Source of the DNA: Paenibacillus ferrarius
GTDB taxonomy: Bacteria > Bacillota > Bacilli > Paenibacillales > NBRC-103111
Assembly: GCF_002027705.1 (NCBI RefSeq)
Contig: NZ_MBTG01000044.1
Location: 1-39,957 of the forward strand
Direction: 5' to 3'
DNA length: 39,957 nt
Shown here: one piece after another, positions 7,760-16,739 of the stretch
Layout of the letters: the number at the start of each line of letters is the position of its first letter
Numbering within the stretch: the first letter of the stretch is position 1
Program-made: the position numbers and the translations under genes
Notes under the pieces: model-generated
Seen by the model: only the letters and a program-made list of their open reading frames with translations
Told to the model about the DNA's origin: nothing
Databases searched by the model: none

Positions 7760-7907
7760 TGATACAACCTACCTCTGGATGCTGTCGCTCCTCTTGAGAG
7801 GATGAAAAACAGAGCTAAGGTGGGCGGAAAGTGCGAACCTGGCCTCCGTAAGGATGGAAAACGGCCTTAAGGTTGAGGGATGCTTCAAATCCTCCAACCT
7901 TTTTTTA
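7760..7907 (+). ncRNA. candidate structured RNA or attenuator, family not recognised
   Basis: Several stems can be drawn. CCTACC (7768-7773) pairs with GGTGGG (7819-7824), and TCTG/CAGA continues that helix. TCCTC-TTGA-GAGGA (7789-7802) is a closed hairpin inside it. CCGT (7846-7849) pairs with ACGG (7861-7864). A terminator ends the segment. AACC at 7837-7840 and GGCC at 7841-7844 could instead pair with GGCC and GGTT in the 5' arm of the terminator, giving an antiterminator-like alternative. I do not recognise any riboswitch consensus. No gene starts within 650 bp downstream, so it may be a free small RNA or the leader of the surface-protein gene. Confidence 0.45.
7869..7907 (+). terminator. 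terminator of the candidate structured RNA
   Basis: AAGGTTG-A-GGGAT and ATCCT-C-CAACCTT form a long stem around a short loop, followed by TTTTTTT. Confidence 0.9.
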
Positions 7908-7964
7908 TGTATGAGTTATATGTTTTGGAGTGAACGCGGAGTTACTCCAGCTGCCTCACGCGGA

Positions 7965-8142
7965 GGGAACTACAGTACGCTATTCTAGCCAAAAGTGGCA
8001 ATATCGAGAGGTTGAGGGAACTACAGTTCGCTATTTTGCTGTTTCTGGGAATTTTCAACGCTTTTTGTGAAAATAAGACCCTGTAGTTCCGCTATTGCCC
8101 TCGTATCCCTACTTTTTGCCTAATTAGCGTCCCCTAGTTCCC
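7965..8142. repeat. quasi-palindromic dispersed repeat, copy 1 (178 bp)
   Basis: Four copies of the motif GGAACTAYRGTNCGCTATT are arranged head-head-tail-tail. Two are forward, starting at 7965 and 8016 (51 bp apart). Two are reversed, ending at 8090 and 8142 (52 bp apart). The element could fold into a large cruciform or a double-stem RNA. It has no open reading frame. A near-identical layout occurs at 17295-17471 and an interrupted one at 38593. Confidence 0.8.
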
Positions 8143-8566
8143 TTACTAGGTTCTGCCGCTAAGAAGAGACTGACTGATCTATCAGGATAGCGAATCCGGT
8201 TTTCTTATTTACTTCAGAGTTTTATCAGCAAAGCAAGCTACTACGTGAACTAAGGAGCGCTGCATAATGGACGGTAAGTAAGTTGGTATGGAGGTGGCTG
8301 CTCAAGTCATGGGAAGTTATCTGCTCCGATTGATCCCGGTTATTTATTCAACACTCTGATCTTGTACTATATCCACAATAACATGTCGTGAGTGTGTTAT
8401 GTATATTAACATAAACTTAATAAATAATTTACACTGCGAGGATGATTTAGTAATATAATGAAAGAAACTAAAAACAAATAAAACAAATTAATAAAACTAA
8501 GTTAAATTGTTTTCGTGTTGTTTTTAGGACTGGAAATATTATTTTAAACGAATTGGAGGCATTAGG
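8143..8566 (+). promoter_or_regulatory. AT-rich leader of the surface phosphodiesterase gene
   Basis: There is no gene in this stretch. It holds an inverted repeat TTATGT-ATATTA-ACATAA at 8397-8414 and a perfect -10 TATAAT at 8454-8459. The nearest -35-like TTTACA (8428-8433) is 20 bp away, which is too far for an ordinary sigma-A promoter. About 100 nt of very A-rich leader follow before TTGGAGGC at 8551-8558, the ribosome binding site. A long leader is common for abundant surface proteins. Confidence 0.4.
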
Positions 8567-11500
8567 ATGTTTATTCATTTAAAGAAAGTACTTATTATTA
8601 CGCTAGCAACTACGGTCGTCGCAACGTCAAACATTCCTCTGTTTGGAAACTCTTTCACTGCATCTGCCGCAATTACTCCCTCTGATTATGCTCTGCACAT
8701 GCTTTTTGAGGATAACTTGACGGATAGTTCGCAAAATCCAGTAACTGCAACCTCTGTAGGGAGCTTGTCTTATGCTGCAGGACGGATTGGCCGTGCACTG
8801 AATATTGATTCTTCAAACGCAACCAAGCAATACGTCAACTTGGGAAAACCAGATCAACTTCAGTTTGGCACAGGAACCAGCTTTACCCTTGCTTTCTGGG
8901 TGAAATCGAGCGGCGTTTCATCAGACCCTCCCATCATTTCCAATAAGGACTGGGACGGCGGTAGCAATGTTGGCTATGTCGTCGCTTTAAAGGATACGCG
9001 CTTGATATGGAACTACAATACGGACGGCGGTTCAAGAGCGGATGCCTCTATTCCTAACGTTGCGGACGGCGCATGGCATCATATCGTCATCTCGCACGAC
9101 CGGACAACAGGACGCGTCGATTTTTATAAAGACGGAAGCCCTGCAACGGTTAACATATCGAGCGGAAGTAATTATAACAACATTTCAAGCGCAGTAGACA
9201 TTTCTGGACAGACAGGCACGCTGGATTCCAGTTTGCCAACGATGATTGGCAATGACGGTACCGGTAATTATCCGGCCAATTTGAAAGCTCAGCTTGATGA
9301 TTTTCAGATTTTGCGAAAAGCTGTTACGGCGCAAGAAGTTTTAGATGCCTATAACGCCATTCCTCCCCGTGACCCTGAAAAATTCAATGGCGCTCTGAAC
9401 TTGATAGGCGCCCAGCATACCGTTCAGGGTTCGCAATTTCACTACAACCTGGATCTTCGTACACCGGACATGAACAAAGTGATTAATAAAGCAGATGTTG
9501 AACTCGCGTATGACAGTCATTTATTTGAATTCGTCAGTGCGTCGCGCGCGACTTCCATTGACACTTCCGTGCCGGGAATATTGAAGCTGAGCTTGCCTGG
9601 GGGGAAAGTTTACAGCAACATCAATCCGCTTGAATTCAAGAATTCCAGAATTTCCGAGCTGATCTTCAAAGCGAAAGCCCCTTCAGGTCAAGGAACCATT
9701 GAAGTAAAGAATGCGGATTTCTATAACGGTACGGATAAAATAGAAATTGAATCTTTGAATAAGCCGGCTGCTACCGTTCAAATCCATTCCAAAGCGTCTG
9801 AAGATCTCAATAAGGACGGCCATGTGACGGTTGGGGATGTTGTTTTGGCCCAAGGCAACTCTGACGAGGTTTTACAAAAAATTGCCGACAAAGCCAAATT
9901 TACTCCTTATAAACGTGTTGTTGTCATTGGGATCGACGGTGGAGGCGTTTCGGTTTCGCCCAATGCGCCATATTGGGAAACTCCTAGTTCCGTCAAAAAG
10001 ACAGTCGGAAGCCGCCTAAACATTCCGTCGATTAGAAACATCATTGAACATGGCGCTATCTCCTATACCGTCCAAACAACGCTGCCATCCAGTTCTTCGC
10101 CAAACTGGGGCGCGATGATATCCGGCGTTGATTACAGTAAACATAAGATTGATAATGATATCAGCGGAGCTTATACCTATGATGAAGCTTCCCCTTATCC
10201 GACATTCTTTAAAAAAGTAAGATCAGCCATGCCTGAAACTAAGCTAGCTGCTTTTTTAAATTGGAACAACATTTTCGCTGGTCATATTGAACCGTCTGTC
10301 GGTGTTGAGGACTACCCCTCGAATGATGAAGGCAATGCCGCTGCCTTCGCTCAGTATATAGCAGATGGGAAAGCTGCCGATGCATCCGTGATTTTCATAC
10401 ATTTGGATGATATGGATCATAAGGCGGGGCACATATCCGGTTTTTATACGAAAAAATATTATGAGCAATTAGCGAAAACCGACTTGAACGTAGGCGTGAT
10501 TTACAATGCTTTGAAAGATAATCAACTGCTAGACGATACACTTATTTTAATGCTGCCTGATCATGGCGGAGGCACCGAAAATGCCGATCAAACGTTAGAA
10601 AGCTCCACTTCGCACGGCCAAGACTCACCGCTGTCAACGACCACATTCATGGCGGCGAACGGAAGAACGGTAGCTACGGATGTCGGGGAAGAGAAGCTAT
10701 TGCAAGGAGGCACAACCAAGGATTTGGCGGCAACCGTCCTCACAGCCCTCGGCGTCGATCCTGCAATTGGCGATTCCAAGGTGATTGACGGGATGTTTAT
10801 CCAGCAAAAAGATCAAAACAAGCCGGATGCTGCAATTTTGAAATTAACCAAAGTCATCTCTTCAGCTACGCAGCAAGTAGAACGATACGAGCTGTCCATC
10901 AGTGAACTGAAATCGGATGCCAAAGCGATGGACCTTGAGATCCAGACAAATGATATGAATGTCACATCCGTGGAACCTTCTCAACCCGGCGTCAAGGTGC
11001 TGCGTAATGAGACGGCAAACGGCGTGACGAGAATCATTCTTTCCTCGGATGCAGCCATTGCTGCAGATCAGCCCATTGTCAATATCCTCGTTGGATCACA
11101 GGGAGCTAATCCCTCCGCTGCTCTTAAAGACGCCATGATCGCCGATTCGCAGGCAAAAGAAACAATGCCGAACTTGACCGGCGCAGAAAAACAAGAAAGC
11201 GATGTTATTCCAGTTACAGGCGTAGAAGTCACGAACACGAATCTAACAATCTATGAAGGACAGACCGCCGAGCTTACCGCAAAAGTGCTGCCTGCTACAG
11301 CGAGCAATCAGGCGGTGACATGGAGCACAAGCGATCCTGCGGTCGCGGCACTTGAATCCATGGGCGGCAAGGCCGTTATCACAGGCGTCAAAGCAGGTAC
11401 CGCAACGATTACGGCGACTGCGGCCGATGGCAACTTCACATCGCAAAGCACTGTCACTGTACAAGCTAAACCTGTAGAAACGACATTATACTCCATCAAA

Positions 11501-12787
11501 TTGAATGGGAAAACTTCACTGAATATCGGCCAGCAGGACCAAACTGTCGTTCAAGCGACGTACAGCGATAACAGTGTGATTCAGCCTGTTTCCGGTATCG
11601 TTTTCAGCAGTACGGTTCCAACTGTAGCTACTGTTGATTCGCATGGTTTGGTTAGCGCGCTTGGGGTGGGGACGACAGTCATTGGAGCAACATATGGTGG
11701 ATTGATGGGTCAGTATACGCTTACGGTTATTAGTTCCAAGCCTGTAGAAACGACATTATCTTCCATTAAAATGAACGGAAAAGCTTCATTGTATATAGGG
11801 CTACAGGATCAAACGACGGTTAAGGCGAAATACAGTGATAACAGCGAGACCCAACCTGTGTCCGGCGTCACTTTCAGCAGCAGTGCACCATCTGTGGCCG
11901 CTGTTAACTCGCAGGGTTTGGTAAGCGCGCTTGGGGAGGGTACGACAGTCATTGGAGCAACGTATGGCGGATTGATGGATCAGTATACACTTACGGTCAT
12001 TAGACATAACTCCAATGAGGGTGATTCTTCATCGACAGAGACAGACGACCAACCTACGCCAACAGCGACGCAAGAGCAGACTAAGCCTGCGGAACCTGCA
12101 AAACCGGTTGAACCGACAAAACCCGCGCTTCCAGAAGTATTTAATCAAGAGCTTGTCAAGATGGACACGCTGATGAAGAACCTGAAGTCCAAAGTCGAAG
12201 AAGCGAGAAAGCAAAGCAACACCATTTCTTTCACAGATTTGCCTGCTGCGCATTGGGCAGGAAACCTTATTCACAAATTCGCAGCGATAGGTGTCGTTCA
12301 AGGGTATGAGAACGGAACTTTTGAGCCTGATGGCAAAGTAACGCGTGCAGAGTTTGCGACTCTCATTTCCCGTGTATTCGAAATTGACGGTAAGCCTGTG
12401 CGCAACCTGGCACTGAATGATCTGAACACGCACTGGGCGAAAACAGCGATCGAAAAAATGGCCAATCTTGGGATCTTGAACGGTTACGAAGATTCTTCAT
12501 TCAAACCAGATGCAACGATTAGCCGTGCTGAGATGGTAGCCATCGTCAGCCGCATCGTAAACCTGCGCTCCGTTCAACAGAAAAGCACATCAAGCTTCGC
12601 CGATATTAATAGCTCTTTTGCCGAGGAGCAAATCAATGAAGCCTCCAAAGCGGGAATCATTAGCGGATTAGGCGATGGCAAGTTCCATCCGAATAGCCCT
12701 GCGACCCGCGCCGAGGCGCTTACGGCCATCATGAATATCCTAAATCTTAATTCAGAAATTAAGCAGTTGTTGGACAGCTTGAAATAA
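8567..12787 (+). CDS. S-layer-anchored phosphodiesterase with LamG, cohesin-like, Big and SLH domains
   Basis: This 1406-residue secreted protein starts with a signal peptide (about 1-34, cut near ASA-A). A LamG-like lectin fold follows (about 40-265), then a cohesin-like beta domain (275-405) and a short dockerin-like calcium loop DLNKDGHVTVGD. Residues 450-750 are an alkaline-phosphatase-superfamily (type I phosphodiesterase) domain. Its metal ligands are visible as D457 in GIDGGG, the D614/D615/D617/H618/H622 cluster and D665/H666 in PDHGGG. The nucleophile is probably a serine in SSSSPNW (508-511). After a second beta region come three Big-like repeats (881-1155), a Pro/Thr-rich linker, and three SLH domains (1221-1406) for binding to cell-wall polymer. 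It may release phosphate from extracellular phosphoesters or glycans. The substrate is unknown. It is a single-gene unit. Confidence 0.85.
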   Translation: MFIHLKKVLIITLATTVVATSNIPLFGNSFTASAAITPSDYALHMLFEDNLTDSSQNPVTATSVGSLSYAAGRIGRALNIDSSNATKQYVNLGKPDQLQFGTGTSFTLAFWVKSSGVSSDPPIISNKDWDGGSNVGYVVALKDTRLIWNYNTDGGSRADASIPNVADGAWHHIVISHDRTTGRVDFYKDGSPATVNISSGSNYNNISSAVDISGQTGTLDSSLPTMIGNDGTGNYPANLKAQLDDFQILRKAVTAQEVLDAYNAIPPRDPEKFNGALNLIGAQHTVQGSQFHYNLDLRTPDMNKVINKADVELAYDSHLFEFVSASRATSIDTSVPGILKLSLPGGKVYSNINPLEFKNSRISELIFKAKAPSGQGTIEVKNADFYNGTDKIEIESLNKPAATVQIHSKASEDLNKDGHVTVGDVVLAQGNSDEVLQKIADKAKFTPYKRVVVIGIDGGGVSVSPNAPYWETPSSVKKTVGSRLNIPSIRNIIEHGAISYTVQTTLPSSSSPNWGAMISGVDYSKHKIDNDISGAYTYDEASPYPTFFKKVRSAMPETKLAAFLNWNNIFAGHIEPSVGVEDYPSNDEGNAAAFAQYIADGKAADASVIFIHLDDMDHKAGHISGFYTKKYYEQLAKTDLNVGVIYNALKDNQLLDDTLILMLPDHGGGTENADQTLESSTSHGQDSPLSTTTFMAANGRTVATDVGEEKLLQGGTTKDLAATVLTALGVDPAIGDSKVIDGMFIQQKDQNKPDAAILKLTKVISSATQQVERYELSISELKSDAKAMDLEIQTNDMNVTSVEPSQPGVKVLRNETANGVTRIILSSDAAIAADQPIVNILVGSQGANPSAALKDAMIADSQAKETMPNLTGAEKQESDVIPVTGVEVTNTNLTIYEGQTAELTAKVLPATASNQAVTWSTSDPAVAALESMGGKAVITGVKAGTATITATAADGNFTSQSTVTVQAKPVETTLYSIKLNGKTSLNIGQQDQTVVQATYSDNSVIQPVSGIVFSSTVPTVATVDSHGLVSALGVGTTVIGATYGGLMGQYTLTVISSKPVETTLSSIKMNGKASLYIGLQDQTTVKAKYSDNSETQPVSGVTFSSSAPSVAAVNSQGLVSALGEGTTVIGATYGGLMDQYTLTVIRHNSNEGDSSSTETDDQPTPTATQEQTKPAEPAKPVEPTKPALPEVFNQELVKMDTLMKNLKSKVEEARKQSNTISFTDLPAAHWAGNLIHKFAAIGVVQGYENGTFEPDGKVTRAEFATLISRVFEIDGKPVRNLALNDLNTHWAKTAIEKMANLGILNGYEDSSFKPDATISRAEMVAIVSRIVNLRSVQQKSTSSFADINSSFAEEQINEASKAGIISGLGDGKFHPNSPATRAEALTAIMNILNLNSEIKQLLDSLK
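11470..12003 (+). repeat. tandem duplication encoding two Big-like domains
   Basis: Two units of about 270 bp begin CCTGTAGAAACGACATTAT at 11470 and 11741 and end in ACGGTYATTAG. They encode near-identical domains with the same SDNS..QPVSG and GLVSALG segments, which points to recent in-frame duplication. Confidence 0.85.
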
Positions 12788-12840
12788 GCGTTTCTGAGAA
12801 TAGAGATAGCTTCTATCTGACATTTCGTACCCTAGTTTTG

Positions 12841-12882
12841 AAAAATACCCAGCTGATCAACGAGATCAGTAGGGTATTTTTA
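12841..12882. terminator. bidirectional terminator between surface protein and LysR genes
   Basis: AAAAATACCC and GGGTATTTTT flank an inner CTGATC/GATCAG stem. A and T runs on both sides let it serve the two convergent genes. Confidence 0.92.
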
Positions 12883-12898
12883 TTTCTGAAATACCCGC

Positions 12899-13789
12899 TC
12901 ACCCAAGCACAGGATTCTCAAGCTTTGCAATAAAAGCAGCAGCAGCTGTCGAAAGCGGCATATTGCGCAAAGTAATAATGCCGATTTTGGTTGATGGGAT
13001 CGCAGCGTCCAAGTTTACTTCAAACAAACTGCCCTCGGCGAGTTCCTTCGCGACGAACTCCTTTGTGACGAAGGAGACGCCAAATCCGATCTTCGCGAAT
13101 TCAATGAGCAGATCCACGCTGCCCAGCTCGATCTCCGGCTCCAGCATGAGGTCATGGTCGCTGAATAGACGGGTGACGAATTTCCGCGAGGAGCTGTTGC
13201 TCGAAAATAAGATGATCGGGTATTTCAGCAGATCAGCAAGCGAGACCTTACCTAAAGCAAGCTCGCGGTATTTCGGTCCGGTCACGAAGCAATCTTGAAT
13301 GGTAATACCCTCGCGGACTTGCATCTGCTCATCCAGAATAGGCGTCCTGACGATCCCGATATCGATTTTCCCTTCCTTTAATTGTTTTACAATTTCCGGT
13401 GTGGTGCCGTTTACCAGATTGATTTGCACATGTGGATACTGGTCGTGGAAAGACTCCAGGAAAGGAAGCAGGTAGTGCTTGCATAAGGAGTCGCTGCCGC
13501 CGATTTTGATTTCCCCGCTGGAAAAGGTTCGAAGTTCATGCAGTTTTTCTTCCGCGAGTGAAATGAAGTTGTACGCTTGCTCGATATAGGAAAATAAAAT
13601 GGAACCTTCCTTGGTTAGTTCAACTCCTTTGGATGTACGGGCAAATAATTGCAGTTTCAATTGATCTTCTAATAATTTAATGGAGTGAGAGACGCTGGGC
13701 TGGGTAATGTACAGCTCTTTGGCGGCCTTGGAAAGGCTTCCAGATTTGGCGGTCAAATAAAATACTTTGTACAGCTCAAAGTTAATCAT
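12899..13789 (-). CDS. LysR-family transcriptional regulator
   Basis: This 296-residue protein has a winged HTH at residues 1-60 (FELYKVFYLTAKSGSLSKAA, then ITQPSVSHSIKLLEDQL) and a periplasmic-binding-type effector domain from about residue 90. The start was placed at 13789 because AAGGTG lies just upstream and the HTH begins at residue 2; a longer reading would add 12 residues. It resembles the CysL/YwfK-type branch but the effector cannot be named. It is divergent from transketolase, and a strong dyad lies between the two, so it probably controls the tkt-tal pair and itself. Confidence 0.9.
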   Translation of the reverse strand: MINFELYKVFYLTAKSGSLSKAAKELYITQPSVSHSIKLLEDQLKLQLFARTSKGVELTKEGSILFSYIEQAYNFISLAEEKLHELRTFSSGEIKIGGSDSLCKHYLLPFLESFHDQYPHVQINLVNGTTPEIVKQLKEGKIDIGIVRTPILDEQMQVREGITIQDCFVTGPKYRELALGKVSLADLLKYPIILFSSNSSSRKFVTRLFSDHDLMLEPEIELGSVDLLIEFAKIGFGVSFVTKEFVAKELAEGSLFEVNLDAAIPSTKIGIITLRNMPLSTAAAAFIAKLENPVLG

Positions 13790-13839
13790 ATAGACACCTT
13801 CTATACCTAGTATCGAAACTATCAATTATTTGAATAGCA

Positions 13840-13867
13840 GATCTACTCTTATAATAAGGAGTAGATC
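13840..13867 (+). promoter_or_regulatory. inverted repeat over the -10 of the transketolase promoter
   Basis: The perfect 9-bp arms GATCTACTC (13840-13848) and GAGTAGATC (13859-13867) enclose TATAAT at 13850-13855. No good -35 is seen at 17 bp, as expected for an activated or attenuated promoter. It also could form an RNA hairpin near the 5' end. A smaller dyad ATAC-CTA-GTAT lies at 13804-13814 towards the lysR start. Confidence 0.6.
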
Positions 13868-13904
13868 CAGCAATTACAACTTAAATGATGGAGGCGAACT
13901 TCTT

Positions 13905-15932
13905 TTGAATCAAGCCACAGCCAGTCTAGAAACATTAAGTATTAATACGATCCGGACTTTGACGATCGACGCCGTTGAAAAAGCAGCGATGGGTCATCCC
14001 GGTATGCCGATGGGAGCAGCGCCTATGGCGTATGCGCTTTGGACGCAGCATTTGAAGCATAATCCGGCCAATCCCAAGTGGGTGGATCGCGATCGCTTCG
14101 TATTATCAGCGGGTCACGGCTCGATGCTGCTCTATAGCCTGCTGCATTTAAGCGGTTACGACGTGACGATTGAGGACATTAAGGAATTCCGCCAATGGGG
14201 AAGCCGGACACCCGGGCACCCAGAGTACGGGCATACAGCAGGCGTGGAAGCTACAACGGGACCTCTGGGCCAAGGCGTTGCCATGGCTGTAGGTATGGCG
14301 ATGGCTGAAGCGCATCAAGCTTCTGTTTATAATAAACCGAGCTTTCCGATCGTTGATCATTACACCTATGCTATCTGCGGTGATGGTGATTTAATGGAAG
14401 GCGTTTCATCTGAGGCTGCCTCCCTGGCGGGGCATCTGAAATTGGGCAAATTAATCGTGCTCTACGATTCCAACGATATTTCACTTGACGGTGAATTGAA
14501 TATGTCGTTCTCCGAGAATGTTAAGACGCGTATTGAATCCTACGGATGGCAATACTTACGTGTGGAAGAACAGAACAACGTCGAGGCGATTGCCGCCGCG
14601 ATCGCCGAGGGCAAGGCGGATCTCGAGCGCCCAACGCTGATCGAGATCAAAACAACGATCGGCTACGGCAGCCCGAACAAAGCCGGCAAAGGCGGCCACG
14701 GCGGCACGCACGGCTCGCCGCTTGGCAAAGAAGAGCTGCTGCTGACGAAGCAGGCGCTCGGTTGGCCTTTGGAGCCGGACTTCTATGTGCCGGCTGAGGT
14801 TTACGCCCATTTCGCCCACTTCAAGCAGCTGGGCGGAGAAGCTCAAACTGCCTGGGAGCAGCTGTGGAACAGCTACCAGGCAGCTTATCCTGAGCTCGCG
14901 AAGCAGTTCGAGCTCGCGAGCAGCGGCGAGCTGCCGGCCGATTGGAAGGCCGACCTGCCGCGCTTTACCCCGGAGAGCGGCGCGATCTCGACGCGCACGG
15001 CGTCCGGCAAAGTGATTAACGGCTTGGCGAAGCGGGTACCTTATCTTGTAGGCGGCTCTGCCGACCTCGCAAGCTCCAACTTCACCATGATTAATGACGC
15101 CGCGGCGTTTAGCAGCGCGGATTATAGCGGCCGCAACTTCTGGTTCGGCGTCCGTGAATTCGCCATGGGCGCAGCGCTGAATGGTATGCTGCTGCACGGC
15201 GGCGTACGTGCCTTCGGCGGAACGTTCCTCGTGTTCAGCGACTATCTGCGCGGCGCAATTCGCTTGTCCGCGCTGATGAAGCTGCCGGTCGCGTACGTCT
15301 TCACGCACGACAGCATCGCTGTCGGGGAAGACGGCCCGACGCATCAGCCCATTGAACAAATTCCATCCCTGCGGATGATTCCGGATTTGACGTTGTTCCG
15401 TCCTGCGGACGCGAACGAAACGGCAGCAGCTTGGCAGTACGTGCTGGAGGCGAAGGAAGGTCCTTTCGTATTCGCCCTTTCACGTCAAAATCTGCCCGTC
15501 CTTCCAGGAACGGATACGCTTGCTTTTGCGCATATTCATCAAGGGGCTTACGTGTTATCCGATGTGGCCGCAGGCGAAACCACCGCTGTACAGCTTATCG
15601 CGACAGGTTCTGAAGTAAGCCTTGCACTTGACGTGAAGAAGCAGTTGGCGCAATATGGTATTGGGGCTCGTGTTATTTCCATGCCAAGCCGCGAATTGTT
15701 CGAACAGCAGCCTGAAGAAGTGCGAGATGCCGTCCTTTTACCGAATGTGCAAGCGAATGTTGTCATGGAGATGGCTTATCCTGCTGGTTGGGAAGAGATT
15801 ACGGGAGGGAGCGGCTTCGTCGTGGGCATCCGTAAATTCGGGGCATCCGCCAAGGCCGATCGCGTCATTCGTGAATATGGCTTTACCGCAGAAGCAATCG
15901 TAGAACAAATCAGACAGAAGTATTTCCAATAA
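13905..15932 (+). CDS. tkt: transketolase
   Basis: This 675-residue enzyme is thiamine-diphosphate dependent and transfers two-carbon units in the pentose phosphate pathway. The N-terminus has SINTIRTLTIDAVEKA and GHPGMPMGAAPMAY. The cofactor motif starts GDGDLMEGVSSEAASLAGH. The middle domain has GVREFAMGAALNGM and the substrate-binding HDSIAVGEDGPTHQP. The start is TTG at 13905, in frame with GGAGG upstream; no in-frame ATG gives a proper N-terminus, and this length matches Bacillus transketolases. The stretch from about 14570 to 15310 is much richer in G and C than the ends. Transaldolase follows after 34 nt in the same operon. Confidence 0.97.
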   Translation: MNQATASLETLSINTIRTLTIDAVEKAAMGHPGMPMGAAPMAYALWTQHLKHNPANPKWVDRDRFVLSAGHGSMLLYSLLHLSGYDVTIEDIKEFRQWGSRTPGHPEYGHTAGVEATTGPLGQGVAMAVGMAMAEAHQASVYNKPSFPIVDHYTYAICGDGDLMEGVSSEAASLAGHLKLGKLIVLYDSNDISLDGELNMSFSENVKTRIESYGWQYLRVEEQNNVEAIAAAIAEGKADLERPTLIEIKTTIGYGSPNKAGKGGHGGTHGSPLGKEELLLTKQALGWPLEPDFYVPAEVYAHFAHFKQLGGEAQTAWEQLWNSYQAAYPELAKQFELASSGELPADWKADLPRFTPESGAISTRTASGKVINGLAKRVPYLVGGSADLASSNFTMINDAAAFSSADYSGRNFWFGVREFAMGAALNGMLLHGGVRAFGGTFLVFSDYLRGAIRLSALMKLPVAYVFTHDSIAVGEDGPTHQPIEQIPSLRMIPDLTLFRPADANETAAAWQYVLEAKEGPFVFALSRQNLPVLPGTDTLAFAHIHQGAYVLSDVAAGETTAVQLIATGSEVSLALDVKKQLAQYGIGARVISMPSRELFEQQPEEVRDAVLLPNVQANVVMEMAYPAGWEEITGGSGFVVGIRKFGASAKADRVIREYGFTAEAIVEQIRQKYFQ

Positions 15933-15966
15933 CAGCCCATCAAGGGAGAAAAGGTAGGGATACAGG

Positions 15967-16623
15967 ATGAAATTGTTTATCGACACAGCCAATGTAGAAG
16001 AAATTCGTAAAGCGCACGCGTTAGGTGTTGTTGCAGGGGTAACAACGAACCCTTCGCTGATTGCCAAAGAAGGAAGAGACTTTTTCGAAACCGTCAAAGA
16101 AATCATCTCCATTGTTGGGGATGTGCCGATTAGTGCAGAAGTCGTTTCATTGAAAGCAGACGAAATGGTCGAGCAAGGCAAAAAGCTTGCTAAGCTTAGT
16201 CCAAATGTCGTCATTAAGCTTCCAATGACTTTGGATGGCCTTCAAGCAACAAGTGTATTCCGCTCCTTAGGAATTCCAACGAATGTAACGTTGATCTTCA
16301 GTTCGACACAAGCTTTATTGGCTGCACGCGCCGGAGCTACGTATGTATCGCCGTTTATCGGACGTTTGGATGATATCAACCAAGTGGGAATGAATCTGAT
16401 CAAAGAGATCAGCCAAATTTTCCAAGTACACGGCATTAAATCTGAAATTATCTCTGCAAGCGTACGTCACTCCGCACACGTCATTGAGGCTGCTCTTGCA
16501 GGGTCCCATATTGCAACTGTGCCTTACAAAGTAATCGAATCCATGAGCAAACACCCATTGACAGATGCGGGAATTGAGAAATTCTTGGCGGATTGGGAAG
16601 GCGCTAATCAAGAGAAATTTTAA
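15967..16623 (+). CDS. tal: transaldolase (small TalC type)
   Basis: This 218-residue small transaldolase / fructose-6-phosphate aldolase family member has the Schiff-base lysine in VVIKLPMT and an N-terminal FIDTANVEEIRKA. The position that is tyrosine in fructose-6-phosphate aldolases is phenylalanine here (VSPFIGRLDD), which favours transaldolase activity. It moves a dihydroxyacetone unit between sedoheptulose-7-phosphate and glyceraldehyde-3-phosphate. It is co-transcribed with transketolase, which makes the two reactions of the non-oxidative branch one unit. A terminator follows at once. Confidence 0.95.
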   Translation: MKLFIDTANVEEIRKAHALGVVAGVTTNPSLIAKEGRDFFETVKEIISIVGDVPISAEVVSLKADEMVEQGKKLAKLSPNVVIKLPMTLDGLQATSVFRSLGIPTNVTLIFSSTQALLAARAGATYVSPFIGRLDDINQVGMNLIKEISQIFQVHGIKSEIISASVRHSAHVIEAALAGSHIATVPYKVIESMSKHPLTDAGIEKFLADWEGANQEKF

Positions 16624-16648
16624 TAGGCAAGCAGACTCGAAGACTCGA

Positions 16649-16677
16649 AGACCCACCCTAAAAAGTGGGTCTTTTTT
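16649..16677 (+). terminator. terminator of the tkt-tal operon
   Basis: AAGACCCAC-CCTAAAAA-GTGGGTCTT is followed by TTTTT. Confidence 0.95.
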
Positions 16678-16739
16678 GCTGTTATAAGCTATAGTAGAAG
16701 TAGGATTTTGAAATGGAATGATAAAGGAGAATTCAAAGT

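Noticed and set aside
7760..7907. Identification of the structured RNA as a c-di-GMP, SAM, FMN, T-box or cobalamin riboswitch
   Set aside because: None of the conserved core sequences of these classes is present, so it was left unassigned.
7965..8142. CRISPR array
   Set aside because: The repeated motifs are in opposite orientations with diverged sequence and no uniform spacers, and no cas gene is present.
14556..15359. A 267-codon open frame on the minus strand
   Set aside because: It lies wholly inside transketolase, in its GC-rich part where stops are rare; Arg/Ala/Gln-rich product with no motif and no ribosome binding site.
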